A stretch of 64,000 nt of DNA from Bacillus sp. T33-2 (GTDB lineage: Bacteria > Bacillota > Bacilli > Bacillales > Cytobacillaceae). The notes beneath the pieces are model-generated. The model did no database searches, was not told the origin of the DNA, and saw only the letters and a list, made by a program, of their open reading frames with translations. The DNA is taken from NCBI RefSeq assembly GCF_002860205.1, contig NZ_PGVB01000026.1, positions 1 to 64,000 on the forward strand, in the 5' to 3' direction. Shown here piece after piece: positions 44,281 through 53,293 of the stretch (positions are counted from its first letter, which is position 1; the number at the start of each line of letters is the position of its first letter). Made by a program: the position numbers and the translations under genes.

Positions 44281-46791
44281 TTGAAAAAATATTTCAGTGG
44301 ATTGCTCTCTATTCTATTGATTGTTTCGCTCCTGCCAGTGGCTGGAATGGCCACCGAAGCCCAGGAGCCGGATGTTGATCTTTGGAATGCAGTAAAGCCT
44401 CTCGACACCACCGTTACCTTCTTGAATACAGGCGCGCATCCTGATGATGAGCGAAGTGATTTCCTCGCGTATTTATCAAGGGGGCTTGGCGTAAAGACTT
44501 CAAGCTTGATCGCCAACCGCGGGGAAGGCGGGCAAAATGAAATTGGGCATGAATTAGATAACGCACTTGGAATCATCCGGTCCAGGGAAATGATTGAGGC
44601 TGCCAAGATTACCGGTGTAAAAGCCTATCACTTAAGCGAAACGACCTCAGACCCTATATACGATTTCGGTTTTTCAAAAACCCCTGAAGAAACGTTGCAA
44701 AAATGGGGCGAAGATCTGACGTATGAACGGCTGATCCGCTTCATTCGTACTTACCAGCCTGATATTCTGATGCCTTCATTCAGAAATGACCATACCCAGC
44801 ACGGCCACCACCGCGCAATGGAAATCCTCAGTGAACGGGCATTTAAAGATGCAGGCGACCCGAATGTTTATCCTGAGCAATTGAAACAAGGGCTATCTGT
44901 CTGGCAGGTTAAAAAGATATTCCTGCCTGCGGAATCAAAGGATACTGCGACTACCTCTATTGAAATCGGAATGTATGACCCCATCTATAAAATGACCTAC
45001 CCGCAGCTTGGGGAACAATCCCGTTATATGCACAAAAGCCAGGGAATGGGCGCTGATATCCCTGCCGCCCCAAGACAGGTCCACCTGGAATTGCTGGACA
45101 GTGCGGTTGATACAACAGGCAGCTTCGAACTTTTCGCCGGGGTTCCATATGATTTTAACGAGTGGGCCCAAGCACTGCCGAAAAATGAAAATGACTTGAA
45201 AAAGCAGTTTAGCAAACTCCAGGCCGATTTAGACTCGATTATTTCATCTTACCCTAACAACGATTCAGTCTTCGAAAAATCCCAGAAGGCATTGAAGGAT
45301 GTCAGGAACCTGCTGAAGAAAACAAAAAGAGCATCGCTGGATTCTCAATTAAAAGCGGATTTGCTCCATAAGCTTTCCATTAAGGAAGAGCAATTACAAA
45401 CAGCCAGCACTGAATCTTCAGAACTTGAGGTTTCGGCTGCTATAGCATCTAATATTCTTACAAAAGGTGAAACAACGACAGTTGAAGTACAGCTGAAAAA
45501 TAATGGGGATGACAGCCTTCGCAACACAGCCGTGGAATTATCCGTTCCGGATGGCTGGAGAGTTGCCACGAAAGATCGTGTAAAAAAACTGGCTCCGGGA
45601 GAATCTGCAACTCTGTTATATTTTGTAGAGGTTCCAAAGAATGCTGACTATTACCACGCATACAAAGAACCAGTCATCCAGGCCCAAGTGCAATTTGAAT
45701 CTCAAGGTGTGAAAACGAGCCTGGTTGAAGAAATTGACGGAACCGTAGCCGTCCTTCCCGATGTTGGCCTGACGTTGTCACCTGAAGACATTGTCGTGAA
45801 TACGGCAGATGTCCAAAAAGAAATTCCTGTTTCTGTAAAGGTGAAAAACTATCGGAAAGGAAAAACCCAATCGTCCGTTTCGTTAAACATTCCAGATGGA
45901 TGGGGAGTTTCTCCAGCAAATGCTGTTGTCCAGTTCAACAATCGGCAGGAAGAAAAAGAGGTGTCTTTCACGCTGACGCCGCCTGCCGACATTAAAGCAG
46001 GAAACTTTAAAATTGCAGCATTGGCAACAGTGAATGGTAAAACCTATGCCTCAACGATTCAGGAAATCAGTTACCAGCATATCGGAAACTTCTATTATCA
46101 GTACCCTGCGGAAGTGAATGGCGTTGCATTTGAACTTCTAAAAGATGAAAACCTGAAGATTGGCTATATTGACAGCGGCTTTGACAAAGTCGCAGATTAC
46201 CTTGCCAATACAGGCCTGAAAATCACGAAGCTGACTGAAGCCGATTTGGCCACAGGGGATTTGGGCCAATACGATACGATTGTTACAGGGATCCGTGCGT
46301 ACTTATCCCGTGCAGACTTGTTGAAGCATAACGCCCGCCTCCATCAATATGTTGAAAATGGCGGACATTTGGTCGTCCAGTACCACAAACCGAGTGACGG
46401 CTGGAACGCTCAAACAACCGCTCCATACCCGTTGACAATCGGCAATCCGTCCATCCGTTGGAGAGTTACAGACGAAAACGCCAAGGTCACTGTGTTAAAG
46501 CCGGAATCCCCTCTGTTCAATTATCCAAATAAAATTACCGATAGCGACTGGGATAACTGGGTGCAGGAAAGAGGGCTGTATTACCCGATGAAGTGGGACA
46601 GCAACTATGAAACCTTCGTCAGCATGGCTGACCCGAATGAGGCTCCATTCGATGGGGGCATCCTGATGGCCAAACACGGCAAGGGAACCTACCTCTATAC
46701 AAACCTTGTATTCTACCGGCAGATTCAAGGACAGGTGCCCGGCGGATACAGGATCTTTACGAACTTAATCAGCTACGGGGCACAGAACTAA
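44281..46791 (+). CDS. Secreted PIG-L (LmbE) family deacetylase with NEW3 and C-terminal amidotransferase-like domains
   Basis: The 836-residue protein starts at TTG (AAAGGGG 9 bp upstream) with a signal peptide ending near MATEA. Residues ~45-290 are a PIG-L zinc deacetylase: AHPDDE (H53, D55, D56) and the HTQHGHH region give the metal ligands. After a coiled linker come two NPCBM-associated NEW3-type beta domains (~380-480 and ~495-600). The C-terminal ~220 residues resemble class I glutamine amidotransferase-like domains (KIGYIDSGFDKVADYL, then YDTIVTGIRAY). It probably removes acetyl groups from extracellular GlcNAc-containing material. The ROK operators link it with the importer on the other strand. 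Confidence 0.88.
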   Translation: MKKYFSGLLSILLIVSLLPVAGMATEAQEPDVDLWNAVKPLDTTVTFLNTGAHPDDERSDFLAYLSRGLGVKTSSLIANRGEGGQNEIGHELDNALGIIRSREMIEAAKITGVKAYHLSETTSDPIYDFGFSKTPEETLQKWGEDLTYERLIRFIRTYQPDILMPSFRNDHTQHGHHRAMEILSERAFKDAGDPNVYPEQLKQGLSVWQVKKIFLPAESKDTATTSIEIGMYDPIYKMTYPQLGEQSRYMHKSQGMGADIPAAPRQVHLELLDSAVDTTGSFELFAGVPYDFNEWAQALPKNENDLKKQFSKLQADLDSIISSYPNNDSVFEKSQKALKDVRNLLKKTKRASLDSQLKADLLHKLSIKEEQLQTASTESSELEVSAAIASNILTKGETTTVEVQLKNNGDDSLRNTAVELSVPDGWRVATKDRVKKLAPGESATLLYFVEVPKNADYYHAYKEPVIQAQVQFESQGVKTSLVEEIDGTVAVLPDVGLTLSPEDIVVNTADVQKEIPVSVKVKNYRKGKTQSSVSLNIPDGWGVSPANAVVQFNNRQEEKEVSFTLTPPADIKAGNFKIAALATVNGKTYASTIQEISYQHIGNFYYQYPAEVNGVAFELLKDENLKIGYIDSGFDKVADYLANTGLKITKLTEADLATGDLGQYDTIVTGIRAYLSRADLLKHNARLHQYVENGGHLVVQYHKPSDGWNAQTTAPYPLTIGNPSIRWRVTDENAKVTVLKPESPLFNYPNKITDSDWDNWVQERGLYYPMKWDSNYETFVSMADPNEAPFDGGILMAKHGKGTYLYTNLVFYRQIQGQVPGGYRIFTNLISYGAQN

Positions 46792-46801
46792 ACAACCCAC
46801 A

Positions 46802-46848
46802 AAAAAACAGGGTCCTCCAAGCACTAGCTTGCCGGGACCCTGTTTTTT
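46802..46848 (+). terminator. Intrinsic terminator of the PIG-L gene
   Basis: A 14-bp perfect stem (46802-46815 with 46835-46848) ending in a T run. It is nearly symmetric and could also stop minus-strand transcription of the TudS-like operon. Confidence 0.9.
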
Positions 46849-46909
46849 GAGAAAAAACTTTAATCTAAACGTTTATTTGTAATCCAAATCGCCAGGCTTT
46901 TCGCTGTAT

Positions 46910-46929
46910 TTAATCAAACGTTTGATTAA
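46910..46929. repeat. Dispersed 20-bp palindrome, copy 3
   Basis: Exact copy of the palindrome at 3341. It lies between convergent genes, so it is not an ordinary promoter operator here. A degenerate relative (AAACGTTTATTTG) starts 43 bp earlier. Confidence 0.8.
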
Positions 46930-46954
46930 TAATCTCAGGATTTTCGCGGGACAG

Positions 46955-47440
46955 CTATTCATGAGATTTCTTACCTGCACCCACGAAATGTTCATCACCG
47001 TTAAATACTGGCTCACTGCTGTTTGGCAAATACCAAAGTGTGCTGAGTGGTATTCCCTTTTCAGCGAACATTGCTGTCAGTTCTTCAATAAACACGCCGC
47101 GGGTGGGATCGCATGATGGACTGCTTTGGATGCCGAGCATCCCTGTAATTTCGAAATTGTGCTTGATATATTCTTCCGCCTGATGCAAAACGGGTTTTAA
47201 AATTTCCCTGCAATGGCCGCGGTATTCCGGGGTATTGTATTCTTCGTACGTCATTGGCGGACGGTCCAATCCCAGAAAGGTGAATTCCGGACATGGCAGC
47301 TGAAGGATGCCAAAGCCCTGTTTCGTGGCCCAGTCTGTCGCAGACAGCACTGCTCCCTCGGCTCTTGCTTCATTTTCGATAACTGTATTCTGGTTCAAAA
47401 TGCAATGGGATACGAGGAGGATTCTTTTTTTACGCTGCAT
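46955..47440 (-). CDS. TudS/DUF523-related putative desulfidase (CD3072 type)
   Basis: The 161-residue protein has the pattern of DUF523-related proteins: HCILNQNT near the N-terminus, LPCPEFTFLG and GIQSSPSCDP. The three conserved cysteines (C13 in CILN, one in LPCPE, one in SPSC) are those that hold the [4Fe-4S] cluster in the thiouracil desulfidase TudS. It may remove sulfur from a thio-compound. It overlaps by 11 bp the gene for an ECF-type membrane protein, as in the Clostridioides CD3072-CD3073 pair. Confidence 0.78.
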   Translation of the reverse strand: MQRKKRILLVSHCILNQNTVIENEARAEGAVLSATDWATKQGFGILQLPCPEFTFLGLDRPPMTYEEYNTPEYRGHCREILKPVLHQAEEYIKHNFEITGMLGIQSSPSCDPTRGVFIEELTAMFAEKGIPLSTLWYLPNSSEPVFNGDEHFVGAGKKSHE

Positions 47441-48005
47441 GTTTGTGTTCCCTCCGGAATATTTTACCCAGGTTAGGAAGACGGGTAATCAGGAACACCA
47501 CGAGAAAGCATGTGACAATTTTATCAACAAAATTTCCTGTGATCCTTGAGATGAAGGTTGAGGCAAACACACCTTCCCCGGTGGCTCTTAACCACAGGAC
47601 GACCAGGTCCATGCCGCTGGCATTTAATCCACCGAAGACTGCGACAGCAATGGGTGTTCCGATTAGCGGGGCGACGATTGACAATATGATTCCAGTTGAA
47701 AGGGCAACATACCATTTTGCAAAATTAAACTTTCGGCCCATGAATCCTGCGACCAGCGCAATGGCTATGTTTACGAGCCCGAAGAAAATCGCAGTAGGTC
47801 CAGTGGTCGCACCAAGTACAACATTGGTTAGTGCACCTGTCAACGCTCCCCACCAGGGCCCGAATAATACGGCGACTAGCACGGTTCCTATCGTATCAAG
47901 AAATAGCAGGGGGATTTTCAAAGAGGAAACAACCGTGCCCAAAATAACATTAAGCGCAATTCCCATCGCCGAATAAGTGAGAATGCTTGTTTTACTCGTT
48001 TTCAT
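47430..48005 (-). CDS. ECF transporter S component-like protein (CD3073 type)
   Basis: This 191-residue integral membrane protein with about six helices has the features of S components of energy-coupling-factor transporters: the N-terminal helix with AMGIALNVILGT, LFLDTIGTVLVAVLFGPWWGALTGALTNVV and a C-terminal basic tail. Such proteins capture a vitamin-like compound and use shared EcfA/T modules encoded elsewhere. Coupling with a TudS-like enzyme suggests a thiolated base, nucleoside or cofactor precursor as substrate. RBS AGGAGG. Confidence 0.82.
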   Translation of the reverse strand: MKTSKTSILTYSAMGIALNVILGTVVSSLKIPLLFLDTIGTVLVAVLFGPWWGALTGALTNVVLGATTGPTAIFFGLVNIAIALVAGFMGRKFNFAKWYVALSTGIILSIVAPLIGTPIAVAVFGGLNASGMDLVVLWLRATGEGVFASTFISRITGNFVDKIVTCFLVVFLITRLPNLGKIFRREHKHAA

Positions 48006-48045
48006 AAAATTTCTGCCTCCTTTATTATCAAAAGCTAATATGCTT

Positions 48046-48939
48046 TTAATCCTGTTTTGAAGCCTCTATCAGTTCGGCAAATTCTTTAACGATTGGCCGT
48101 TTTTCCGTTCCTTTCAAACTAGTAAAATAAAAGGTTCTCTGAAAAGGCTCAAATTTATCGATGATTTTTATCCGGCCCGCCTTTACTGCGTGATTTGCTG
48201 CAAGTTTCGATACACAGCTGATGCCGAGCCCTGCTTCAACAGAAGCAATTAACGCCTCTGTACTCCCGACCGAAGCGACCGTATGTAACTCAGACAAGCG
48301 AACCCCGTGCAGGGACAAGTAATCATCCATGACTTTTCTCGTTCCGGAGCCTTCCTCCCGCAATACAAATTCGTATTGTTTTACTTCACTGAAATCAAGG
48401 TGGTCCGCATTAGCTAAAGGATGGCCATCTGGTGCAATCAGGACGAGGGAATCTGAAGCAACCGGATAGTGTTTGATTTTCTCTGAATCCGGCTGTAAAC
48501 CGATAAAGCCAACATCAATCTGGTGATCCAGCAGTTTAGCAAGAATTTCTTTGGAATCACCGATTTCTACTTTTACTTCAACTTTTGGGTAGAGGCGGCG
48601 GAATTGCCTCATCCAGTGCGGGACGATGTATGTACCGGGAATGGTGCTGGCGCCGATTGTAAGTGTTCCTGTCAGATTGTCATGGAAACCGTGCAGTTCC
48701 TCCGCCAATCTGTTCCATCTTTTGATCATTTCTTTAGCCGCTTGATAAACAGAAATTCCCGCAGGAGTAGGCTGGATTCCCGACAACGATCTATCCAGAA
48801 GCTCCAGGCCCAGATCCTCTTCCAGGCTCTTTATCTGCAGGCTTATCGCCGGCTGGGAACATTTTAATTTAGCAGCGGCTTCCGAAAAGCTTTTCTTTTC
48901 CACCACGAATATGAAAGCTTCAAGTTTCTTTAGATTCAT
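48046..48939 (-). CDS. LysR-family transcriptional regulator (CysL-like)
   Basis: The 297-residue LysR regulator has an N-terminal helix-turn-helix (SFSEAAAKLKCSQPAISLQIKSLE) and a standard effector domain (TIGASTIPGTYIVP, then GLGISCVSKLA). It is closest in type to CysL and to the LysR proteins associated with sulfur or selenium metabolism. Its gene lies 40 bp upstream of the ECF gene on the same strand, so it is probably co-transcribed with or controls the ECF-TudS pair. This fits a sulfur-compound salvage role. Confidence 0.88.
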   Translation of the reverse strand: MNLKKLEAFIFVVEKKSFSEAAAKLKCSQPAISLQIKSLEEDLGLELLDRSLSGIQPTPAGISVYQAAKEMIKRWNRLAEELHGFHDNLTGTLTIGASTIPGTYIVPHWMRQFRRLYPKVEVKVEIGDSKEILAKLLDHQIDVGFIGLQPDSEKIKHYPVASDSLVLIAPDGHPLANADHLDFSEVKQYEFVLREEGSGTRKVMDDYLSLHGVRLSELHTVASVGSTEALIASVEAGLGISCVSKLAANHAVKAGRIKIIDKFEPFQRTFYFTSLKGTEKRPIVKEFAELIEASKQD

Positions 48940-49299
48940 AGAGCAAGCCTCGCTTGTATTTTATGTATTAAAAAATGTTATAGACCAAATAAGTTTTACT
49001 TATAACGTGATCAAAATAAAAATCACGATCCCCATAACCGTGATTATATAGAACAATTATAATTTAACTGGATTATTTTGTAAATGGTTTTTCAAAACAA
49101 TTTACGGTTCTATATACAATAGGAAACATAAGGTTGTCGGCCGATGTGGAGGTAATTCTTACTAATACTTCCCTCAATATTAAGCTAAAAGGGAGCAATG
49201 GTAGCATGGAGTTTTTGGATCATAGGTCAATGTGCTACTATTGTTATCATATTAGAAGAGTAAGGCCACGCTTCGCCATTTTCAGTATAGAACCGAAAT
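48940..49299. other. Intergenic region, no gene seen
   Basis: It contains the presumed LysR promoter and, at about 49021-49046, an inverted repeat ATCACG-N11-CGTGAT that could be an operator for the regulator. Nothing coding is supported between 49047 and 49299. Confidence 0.5.
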
Positions 49300-49328
49300 G
49301 AAAAGCACCTTATTAATTGAAGGTGCTT
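49300..49328 (-). terminator. Intrinsic terminator of the PIN-toxin operon
   Basis: Nine-bp stem (49303-49311 with 49320-49328), followed by TTTTC on the minus strand. Confidence 0.82.
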
Positions 49329-49337
49329 ACGCAATGC

Positions 49338-50057
49338 TTAATATTCTTGGTGTCCCCCTGAGTATAAGTTATGAGCGAAGTCACTATCCAGTGTCGCAAA
49401 ATAATCGTATGAATTGCAAAAGGTAGTAGCTAAATGCATAGCATCAAATATTTCTAGTTGAAATAATGCCATATATGATACGGCTACATCTTTAGTAGAT
49501 TGATTGGTGTCCAAAATGTCTACATTAAAACCGAAATCATCTGTCAATGTGGCGATATAATCATTAAATATTTTTATTGAATGTTGGTACATGGGAGTTA
49601 ACTGCGCTCTTTCAGCTGGAAATGTCTTTTTGAAATCCTTTACCAGATCTGACACTGGAAGGGAATACCTTTTCCCATTCGCGATTTCCAATACCACTTT
49701 GCTCGGTGCAAAACGTAGTAATTTTTTGACAAAACCCTGTTCACCAATTAATTTGTCTTCTTCAGTAAGTGGGTACTTCCTACCTCTTAAAGCATTTAAT
49801 TGGATTTTCGTTGCAGATACTACTGCCCTTAAAACAAAATTTTTGAACAAGTTATGTACTACTTCACTAACAACTTGAACAGGGATACCTATTCTGCAGA
49901 TCCCATCTTTATGCCATTTAGCCAAAACATTTCCAACCGCATCGCCACGAGGATCATTACTATCGAGAAAAGCCAAAATAAAACAAGCATCGATGCAAAT
50001 AGATGCTTGTCCAAAATTAACATCCAAAACGTCATCATATGTGAGGACACTATCCAC
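49338..50057 (-). CDS. PIN-domain protein, probable toxin
   Basis: The 239-residue protein has the acidic triad of a PIN-type RNase: D23 in CIDACFILAFLD, D205 in EIFDAMHLAT and D224 in FATLDSDF. It is longer than classic VapC (about 130 residues), with an insertion of about 100 residues in the middle. It starts with GTG (GAGGG 10 bp upstream), three bp after the stop of a 49-residue ORF. That arrangement is typical of toxin-antitoxin pairs. It should cleave RNA at a specific site when free of antitoxin. Confidence 0.75.
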   Translation of the reverse strand: MDSVLTYDDVLDVNFGQASICIDACFILAFLDSNDPRGDAVGNVLAKWHKDGICRIGIPVQVVSEVVHNLFKNFVLRAVVSATKIQLNALRGRKYPLTEEDKLIGEQGFVKKLLRFAPSKVVLEIANGKRYSLPVSDLVKDFKKTFPAERAQLTPMYQHSIKIFNDYIATLTDDFGFNVDILDTNQSTKDVAVSYMALFQLEIFDAMHLATTFCNSYDYFATLDSDFAHNLYSGGHQEY

Positions 50058-50060
50058 TTT

Positions 50061-50210
50061 TTATTTTCCCTCTTTGTAAAGATCAACTAGAGAATTTCCT
50101 GGCAATGTGGTTACGGAGAGCTTGTTACGGATAGCGGTCACATTAACTTTCTTGGCATTATCATGTTGAGGTTCAGCAAGTTTGTCTAGGACAGCTTGCA
50201 ATTGTGACAT
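50061..50210 (-). CDS. Small protein, probable antitoxin for the PIN protein
   Basis: The 49-residue product is charged and probably partly disordered, with helix-prone residues SQLQAVLDKLAEPQHD and the ending LVDLYKEGK. No DNA-binding domain is recognised. It was chosen from ATG 50210 (GGGGTGAT site) although the frame runs to 50324. Position directly upstream of the PIN gene is the main argument for the antitoxin role. Confidence 0.6.
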   Translation of the reverse strand: MSQLQAVLDKLAEPQHDNAKKVNVTAIRNKLSVTTLPGNSLVDLYKEGK

Positions 50211-50462
50211 ATCAATCACCCCAATATTTATTTTCCTTTTATTATAATGCCAGTTGTTTAATCTGTCCATATTTTCCCACCTATTTTTTCTACTTTCTAC
50301 CATCTTTACCCTTATCTTATCCAAGTAAACGGGAAAATGTTCCTGTTATTCCGGTCTAGATAAACTGAATAAGCTCTCCACCACTGAGTATGACAGTCAC
50401 ACACATTGACTCTAAATATGAATTTTTTGTCACAGAATGCACAATAGTTTGACACATAGACA

Positions 50463-50478
50463 TGTGAAATACATCACA
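50463..50478. promoter_or_regulatory. Fnr/CRP-type binding site
   Basis: TGTGA-AATACA-TCACA, a perfect palindrome in its arms and a match to the Bacillus Fnr pattern TGTGAnnTAnnTCACA. A TATACT element follows at 50488-50493. This spacing would place the site over the -35 region. Confidence 0.65.
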
Positions 50479-50538
50479 AATTAATCTTATACTGAGATTG
50501 TCGATGTTATTTTCACAGTATTAGGAGGTCAATGAAAA

Positions 50539-52440
50539 ATGTCAAAACTGTTTACACCGCTTCAGATTGGACCATTAACTATTAAAAACCGCTTTATGAT
50601 GGCCCCGATGGAAAACGGGCTTGCTGGTGATGGAGGAGTCGTAAATGAAAGAATTATCCTTTTTTTTGAAGAAAGAGCAAAAAATGAGGTTGGCATTATC
50701 CTGACTGGTTCTGTTGGTGTTTCACCAGAAGGCCGCGGTTTGCCGACTCAGTTAAGCATATATGATGACAGATTCATTCCGGGCTTAAAACAACTCACGG
50801 ATGCTGTACACGAAGCAGGTTCTTTAATTGGAGCTCAACTGTACCATGCCGGTAGGCAGGCATCTGAAGCCATTACCGGAATCCAGCCAGTTGCACCGAG
50901 TGCAGTTCCATGTGTCATAGTGGGAAATGACCCTCGGGAGATGACAAGAGAAGAAATTGCTGAAATGAAAGAAAAGTTTGTACAGGCAGCAAGAAGATCT
51001 GTTGAAGCAGGCTTTGACATGATTGAAGTGCACTTTGCGCATGGGTACTTGCTCCACAGCTTCATGTCTCCACACAGCAACAAGCGAACTGATGAATTCG
51101 GAGGCAGCCTTGAAAACAGGATGCGTTTCCCGATAGCGGTTTTAAAAGAGATCGCTGAGGTTTGTGAAGGTAAGGCAGCGGTGACAATCCGAATAAGTGC
51201 TGATGAGTACCTGGAGGATGGATTAAAGTTCGAGGAAGTAATTACAATTTGTCAGGAAGCAGTTAAGGCAGGAGCACAGGCAATCAGCCTGTCAGCCGGC
51301 AGCTACGATTCCGTACAATACACGATTCAGCCAATGTTCATCAATCAGGGCTTCCTCGTGCCATTCAGCAAAAAACTTAAAGAATTAGTGAATGTTCCTG
51401 TCATTGTTGCTGGACGGCTTAACAGTGCTAACCTGATGGAAGGCATCATTGAAAAGGAAGAAGCCGATATGCTTGCGATCGGCCGTGGACTGATATCAGA
51501 CGAAGAACTGGTTATCAAAATGCGGGAACAGCAATATGATGACATCCGATACTGTGTTGCCTGTAACCAGGGATGCATCGACAACGTATTCCAGGGAAAA
51601 GGCATTACATGTCTTGTAAATGCGCGTGCCGGTTTTGAAGCAGAAAGAAATATTGAAGAAGCTGCTGAAAAACAAAATGTCGTAATTATCGGAGCAGGCC
51701 CTGCAGGGATGGAAGCCGCCCGCGTTGCCAGCCTGCGTGGCCATAACGTGACCCTCATTGAAAGGGAACAGACAGTTGGCGGGAAATTTGACACTCTTGC
51801 TGCACCACCAGAAAAAGATACATTCCTTCTATATAAAGATTACTTAAATGGCCAATTGAACAAATTGGGAGTCAAATTTGTAGTAGAACATATAACAAAT
51901 GCATCTGATCTTGAAAAATACCAGCCGAACAGTATCATTATTGCGACGGGCGCCCATCAGACGACGCCGCCGATTAAAGGCTCAAACCTTCCTCATGTAC
52001 TTCTAGCCGAAGATGTTTTAAACGGCAAAGAAACAGGTGATACAGTAGCAATCATTGGCGGCGGACTTGTCGGAACGGAGACGGCAAAATACTTGGCGGA
52101 TGCAGGCAAAACTGTAACCATCATTGAAATGGCCGATTCAATTGGCCGTGGAGTAGGCCCTACATTTGCAGGACACCTGTTTGAATTCATCGCAGAACGA
52201 AATGTAGTCCAGTTTGTTAATGCGAAAATCCTAGAAATAACGGAAGGCAAAATTGTCCTTGAAACTGGCGAAGTTGCAGCAGAACATATTGTCATTGCTG
52301 CAGGCTACGCGCCTAACAACTCTTTTATTGACGAGGTAAAGACTGCTTTTAGAAATGTGCAAACTGTCGGAGACGTGAACCAACCACGCCGGATAATTGA
52401 TGCTACAGAAGAAGGATTCCTCGCTGCAGCAATGATTTAG
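50539..52440 (+). CDS. FAD/FMN-dependent oxidoreductase, 2,4-dienoyl-CoA reductase (FadH/BaiCD)-like
   Basis: The 633-residue protein combines an N-terminal old-yellow-enzyme barrel (LFTPLQIGPLTIKNRFMMAPM, then GAQLYHAGRQ), a [4Fe-4S] motif with four cysteines (CVACNQGC plus C in GITCLVN) and a C-terminal NAD(P)H/FAD domain (VVIIGAGPAGMEAARVAS, then VAIIGGGLVGTETAKYL). This is the architecture of FadH, BaiCD and enoate reductases, which reduce activated C=C bonds, often in anaerobes. The upstream Fnr-type box fits a role without oxygen. The AGGAGG site lies 8 bp upstream and a terminator follows. Confidence 0.9.
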   Translation: MSKLFTPLQIGPLTIKNRFMMAPMENGLAGDGGVVNERIILFFEERAKNEVGIILTGSVGVSPEGRGLPTQLSIYDDRFIPGLKQLTDAVHEAGSLIGAQLYHAGRQASEAITGIQPVAPSAVPCVIVGNDPREMTREEIAEMKEKFVQAARRSVEAGFDMIEVHFAHGYLLHSFMSPHSNKRTDEFGGSLENRMRFPIAVLKEIAEVCEGKAAVTIRISADEYLEDGLKFEEVITICQEAVKAGAQAISLSAGSYDSVQYTIQPMFINQGFLVPFSKKLKELVNVPVIVAGRLNSANLMEGIIEKEEADMLAIGRGLISDEELVIKMREQQYDDIRYCVACNQGCIDNVFQGKGITCLVNARAGFEAERNIEEAAEKQNVVIIGAGPAGMEAARVASLRGHNVTLIEREQTVGGKFDTLAAPPEKDTFLLYKDYLNGQLNKLGVKFVVEHITNASDLEKYQPNSIIIATGAHQTTPPIKGSNLPHVLLAEDVLNGKETGDTVAIIGGGLVGTETAKYLADAGKTVTIIEMADSIGRGVGPTFAGHLFEFIAERNVVQFVNAKILEITEGKIVLETGEVAAEHIVIAAGYAPNNSFIDEVKTAFRNVQTVGDVNQPRRIIDATEEGFLAAAMI

Positions 52441-52451
52441 AACCTGAAGCA

Positions 52452-52483
52452 AGCCCCCATGTTCACTTGGGGGCTCTTTTTAT
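52452..52483 (+). terminator. Intrinsic terminator
   Basis: Eight-bp stem AGCCCCCA/TGGGGGCT (52452-52459 with 52468-52475), followed by CTTTTTAT. Confidence 0.9.
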
Positions 52484-52608
52484 CTTATAAAGCCAGTATG
52501 TACAAAGGGTATTTATTAACATTGCAGGTCAACTTTTCATGGTGCAGGCCAAACCAGTAAGATAAACTTATCGTCTCAACGAAATACGGAAGGTCACAGG
52601 TTCCGTCC

Positions 52609-53202
52609 TTACACGTCTTTCGTACACTCTACAACTAAAAAAAGCCCTTTGTAATATGGTTTCACAGTTTTCACCTGGAAGCCTGCCTCTTTAATTGTCT
52701 GAAGCGTATTTCTATTTAGGTGGCAGCCATCGCAGACTTTTTTCCAAAGAGGGGTCAATAGTTCTTGTGTCTTGGCTAAAAAGGGCTGCTCCATTTTGAC
52801 ATGTTCAAAAAATAAGATGCTGGCTTGCGGTTTGCTAACCCGTTTAATTTCTTTTAATGCCTTGACCGGGTCTGGAATCGTGCAAAATACTAGTGTCGAA
52901 ACCACAGTATCAAATGTTTGATCATCAAAATTTAGCTTTTCCGCTGATCGCACATGGATATGAATCGGAACGGATGCCTGTTTTCTGCGATCTTTTGATT
53001 TCTCTATCATTGAAAGATTTGGTTCGACCGCATCAACTTGTTCCACACCCTGATAAAACGGAAAATTAATGCCGGTTCCTGAACCTATTTCTAACACCCT
53101 TCCTCTAGCGTATCCAAGGAGTTCTTCTCTGATTTTGTTAAACTTTCTTCCTTCCAAAGGCTTCATTGCAAAATCATAAATCGAAGGAAACAACTTCCCC
53201 AT
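52609..53202 (-). CDS. Class I SAM-dependent methyltransferase (METTL7/UbiE-like)
   Basis: The 197-residue protein has motif I VLEIGSGTGINFPFY, motif II VDAVEPNLSM and motif IV FDTVVSTLVFCTIPDP. The C-terminal part with FEHVKMEQP and CDGCHLNRNT resembles METTL7-type small-molecule or phospholipid methyltransferases. The substrate is unknown. ATG 53202 has GGAG 9 bp upstream. The frame extends to 53250 without support. It is divergent from the gene at 53389, with a copy of the 20-bp palindrome between them. Confidence 0.85.
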   Translation of the reverse strand: MGKLFPSIYDFAMKPLEGRKFNKIREELLGYARGRVLEIGSGTGINFPFYQGVEQVDAVEPNLSMIEKSKDRRKQASVPIHIHVRSAEKLNFDDQTFDTVVSTLVFCTIPDPVKALKEIKRVSKPQASILFFEHVKMEQPFLAKTQELLTPLWKKVCDGCHLNRNTLQTIKEAGFQVKTVKPYYKGLFLVVECTKDV

Positions 53203-53293
53203 TCTTTTCATCTCCGTTTTATCAATTGTTCTATTAATGTGACAATTCAATGGCTAGTGTAATTTTTCATTGGTCTGAATGGTTCATGTTTAT

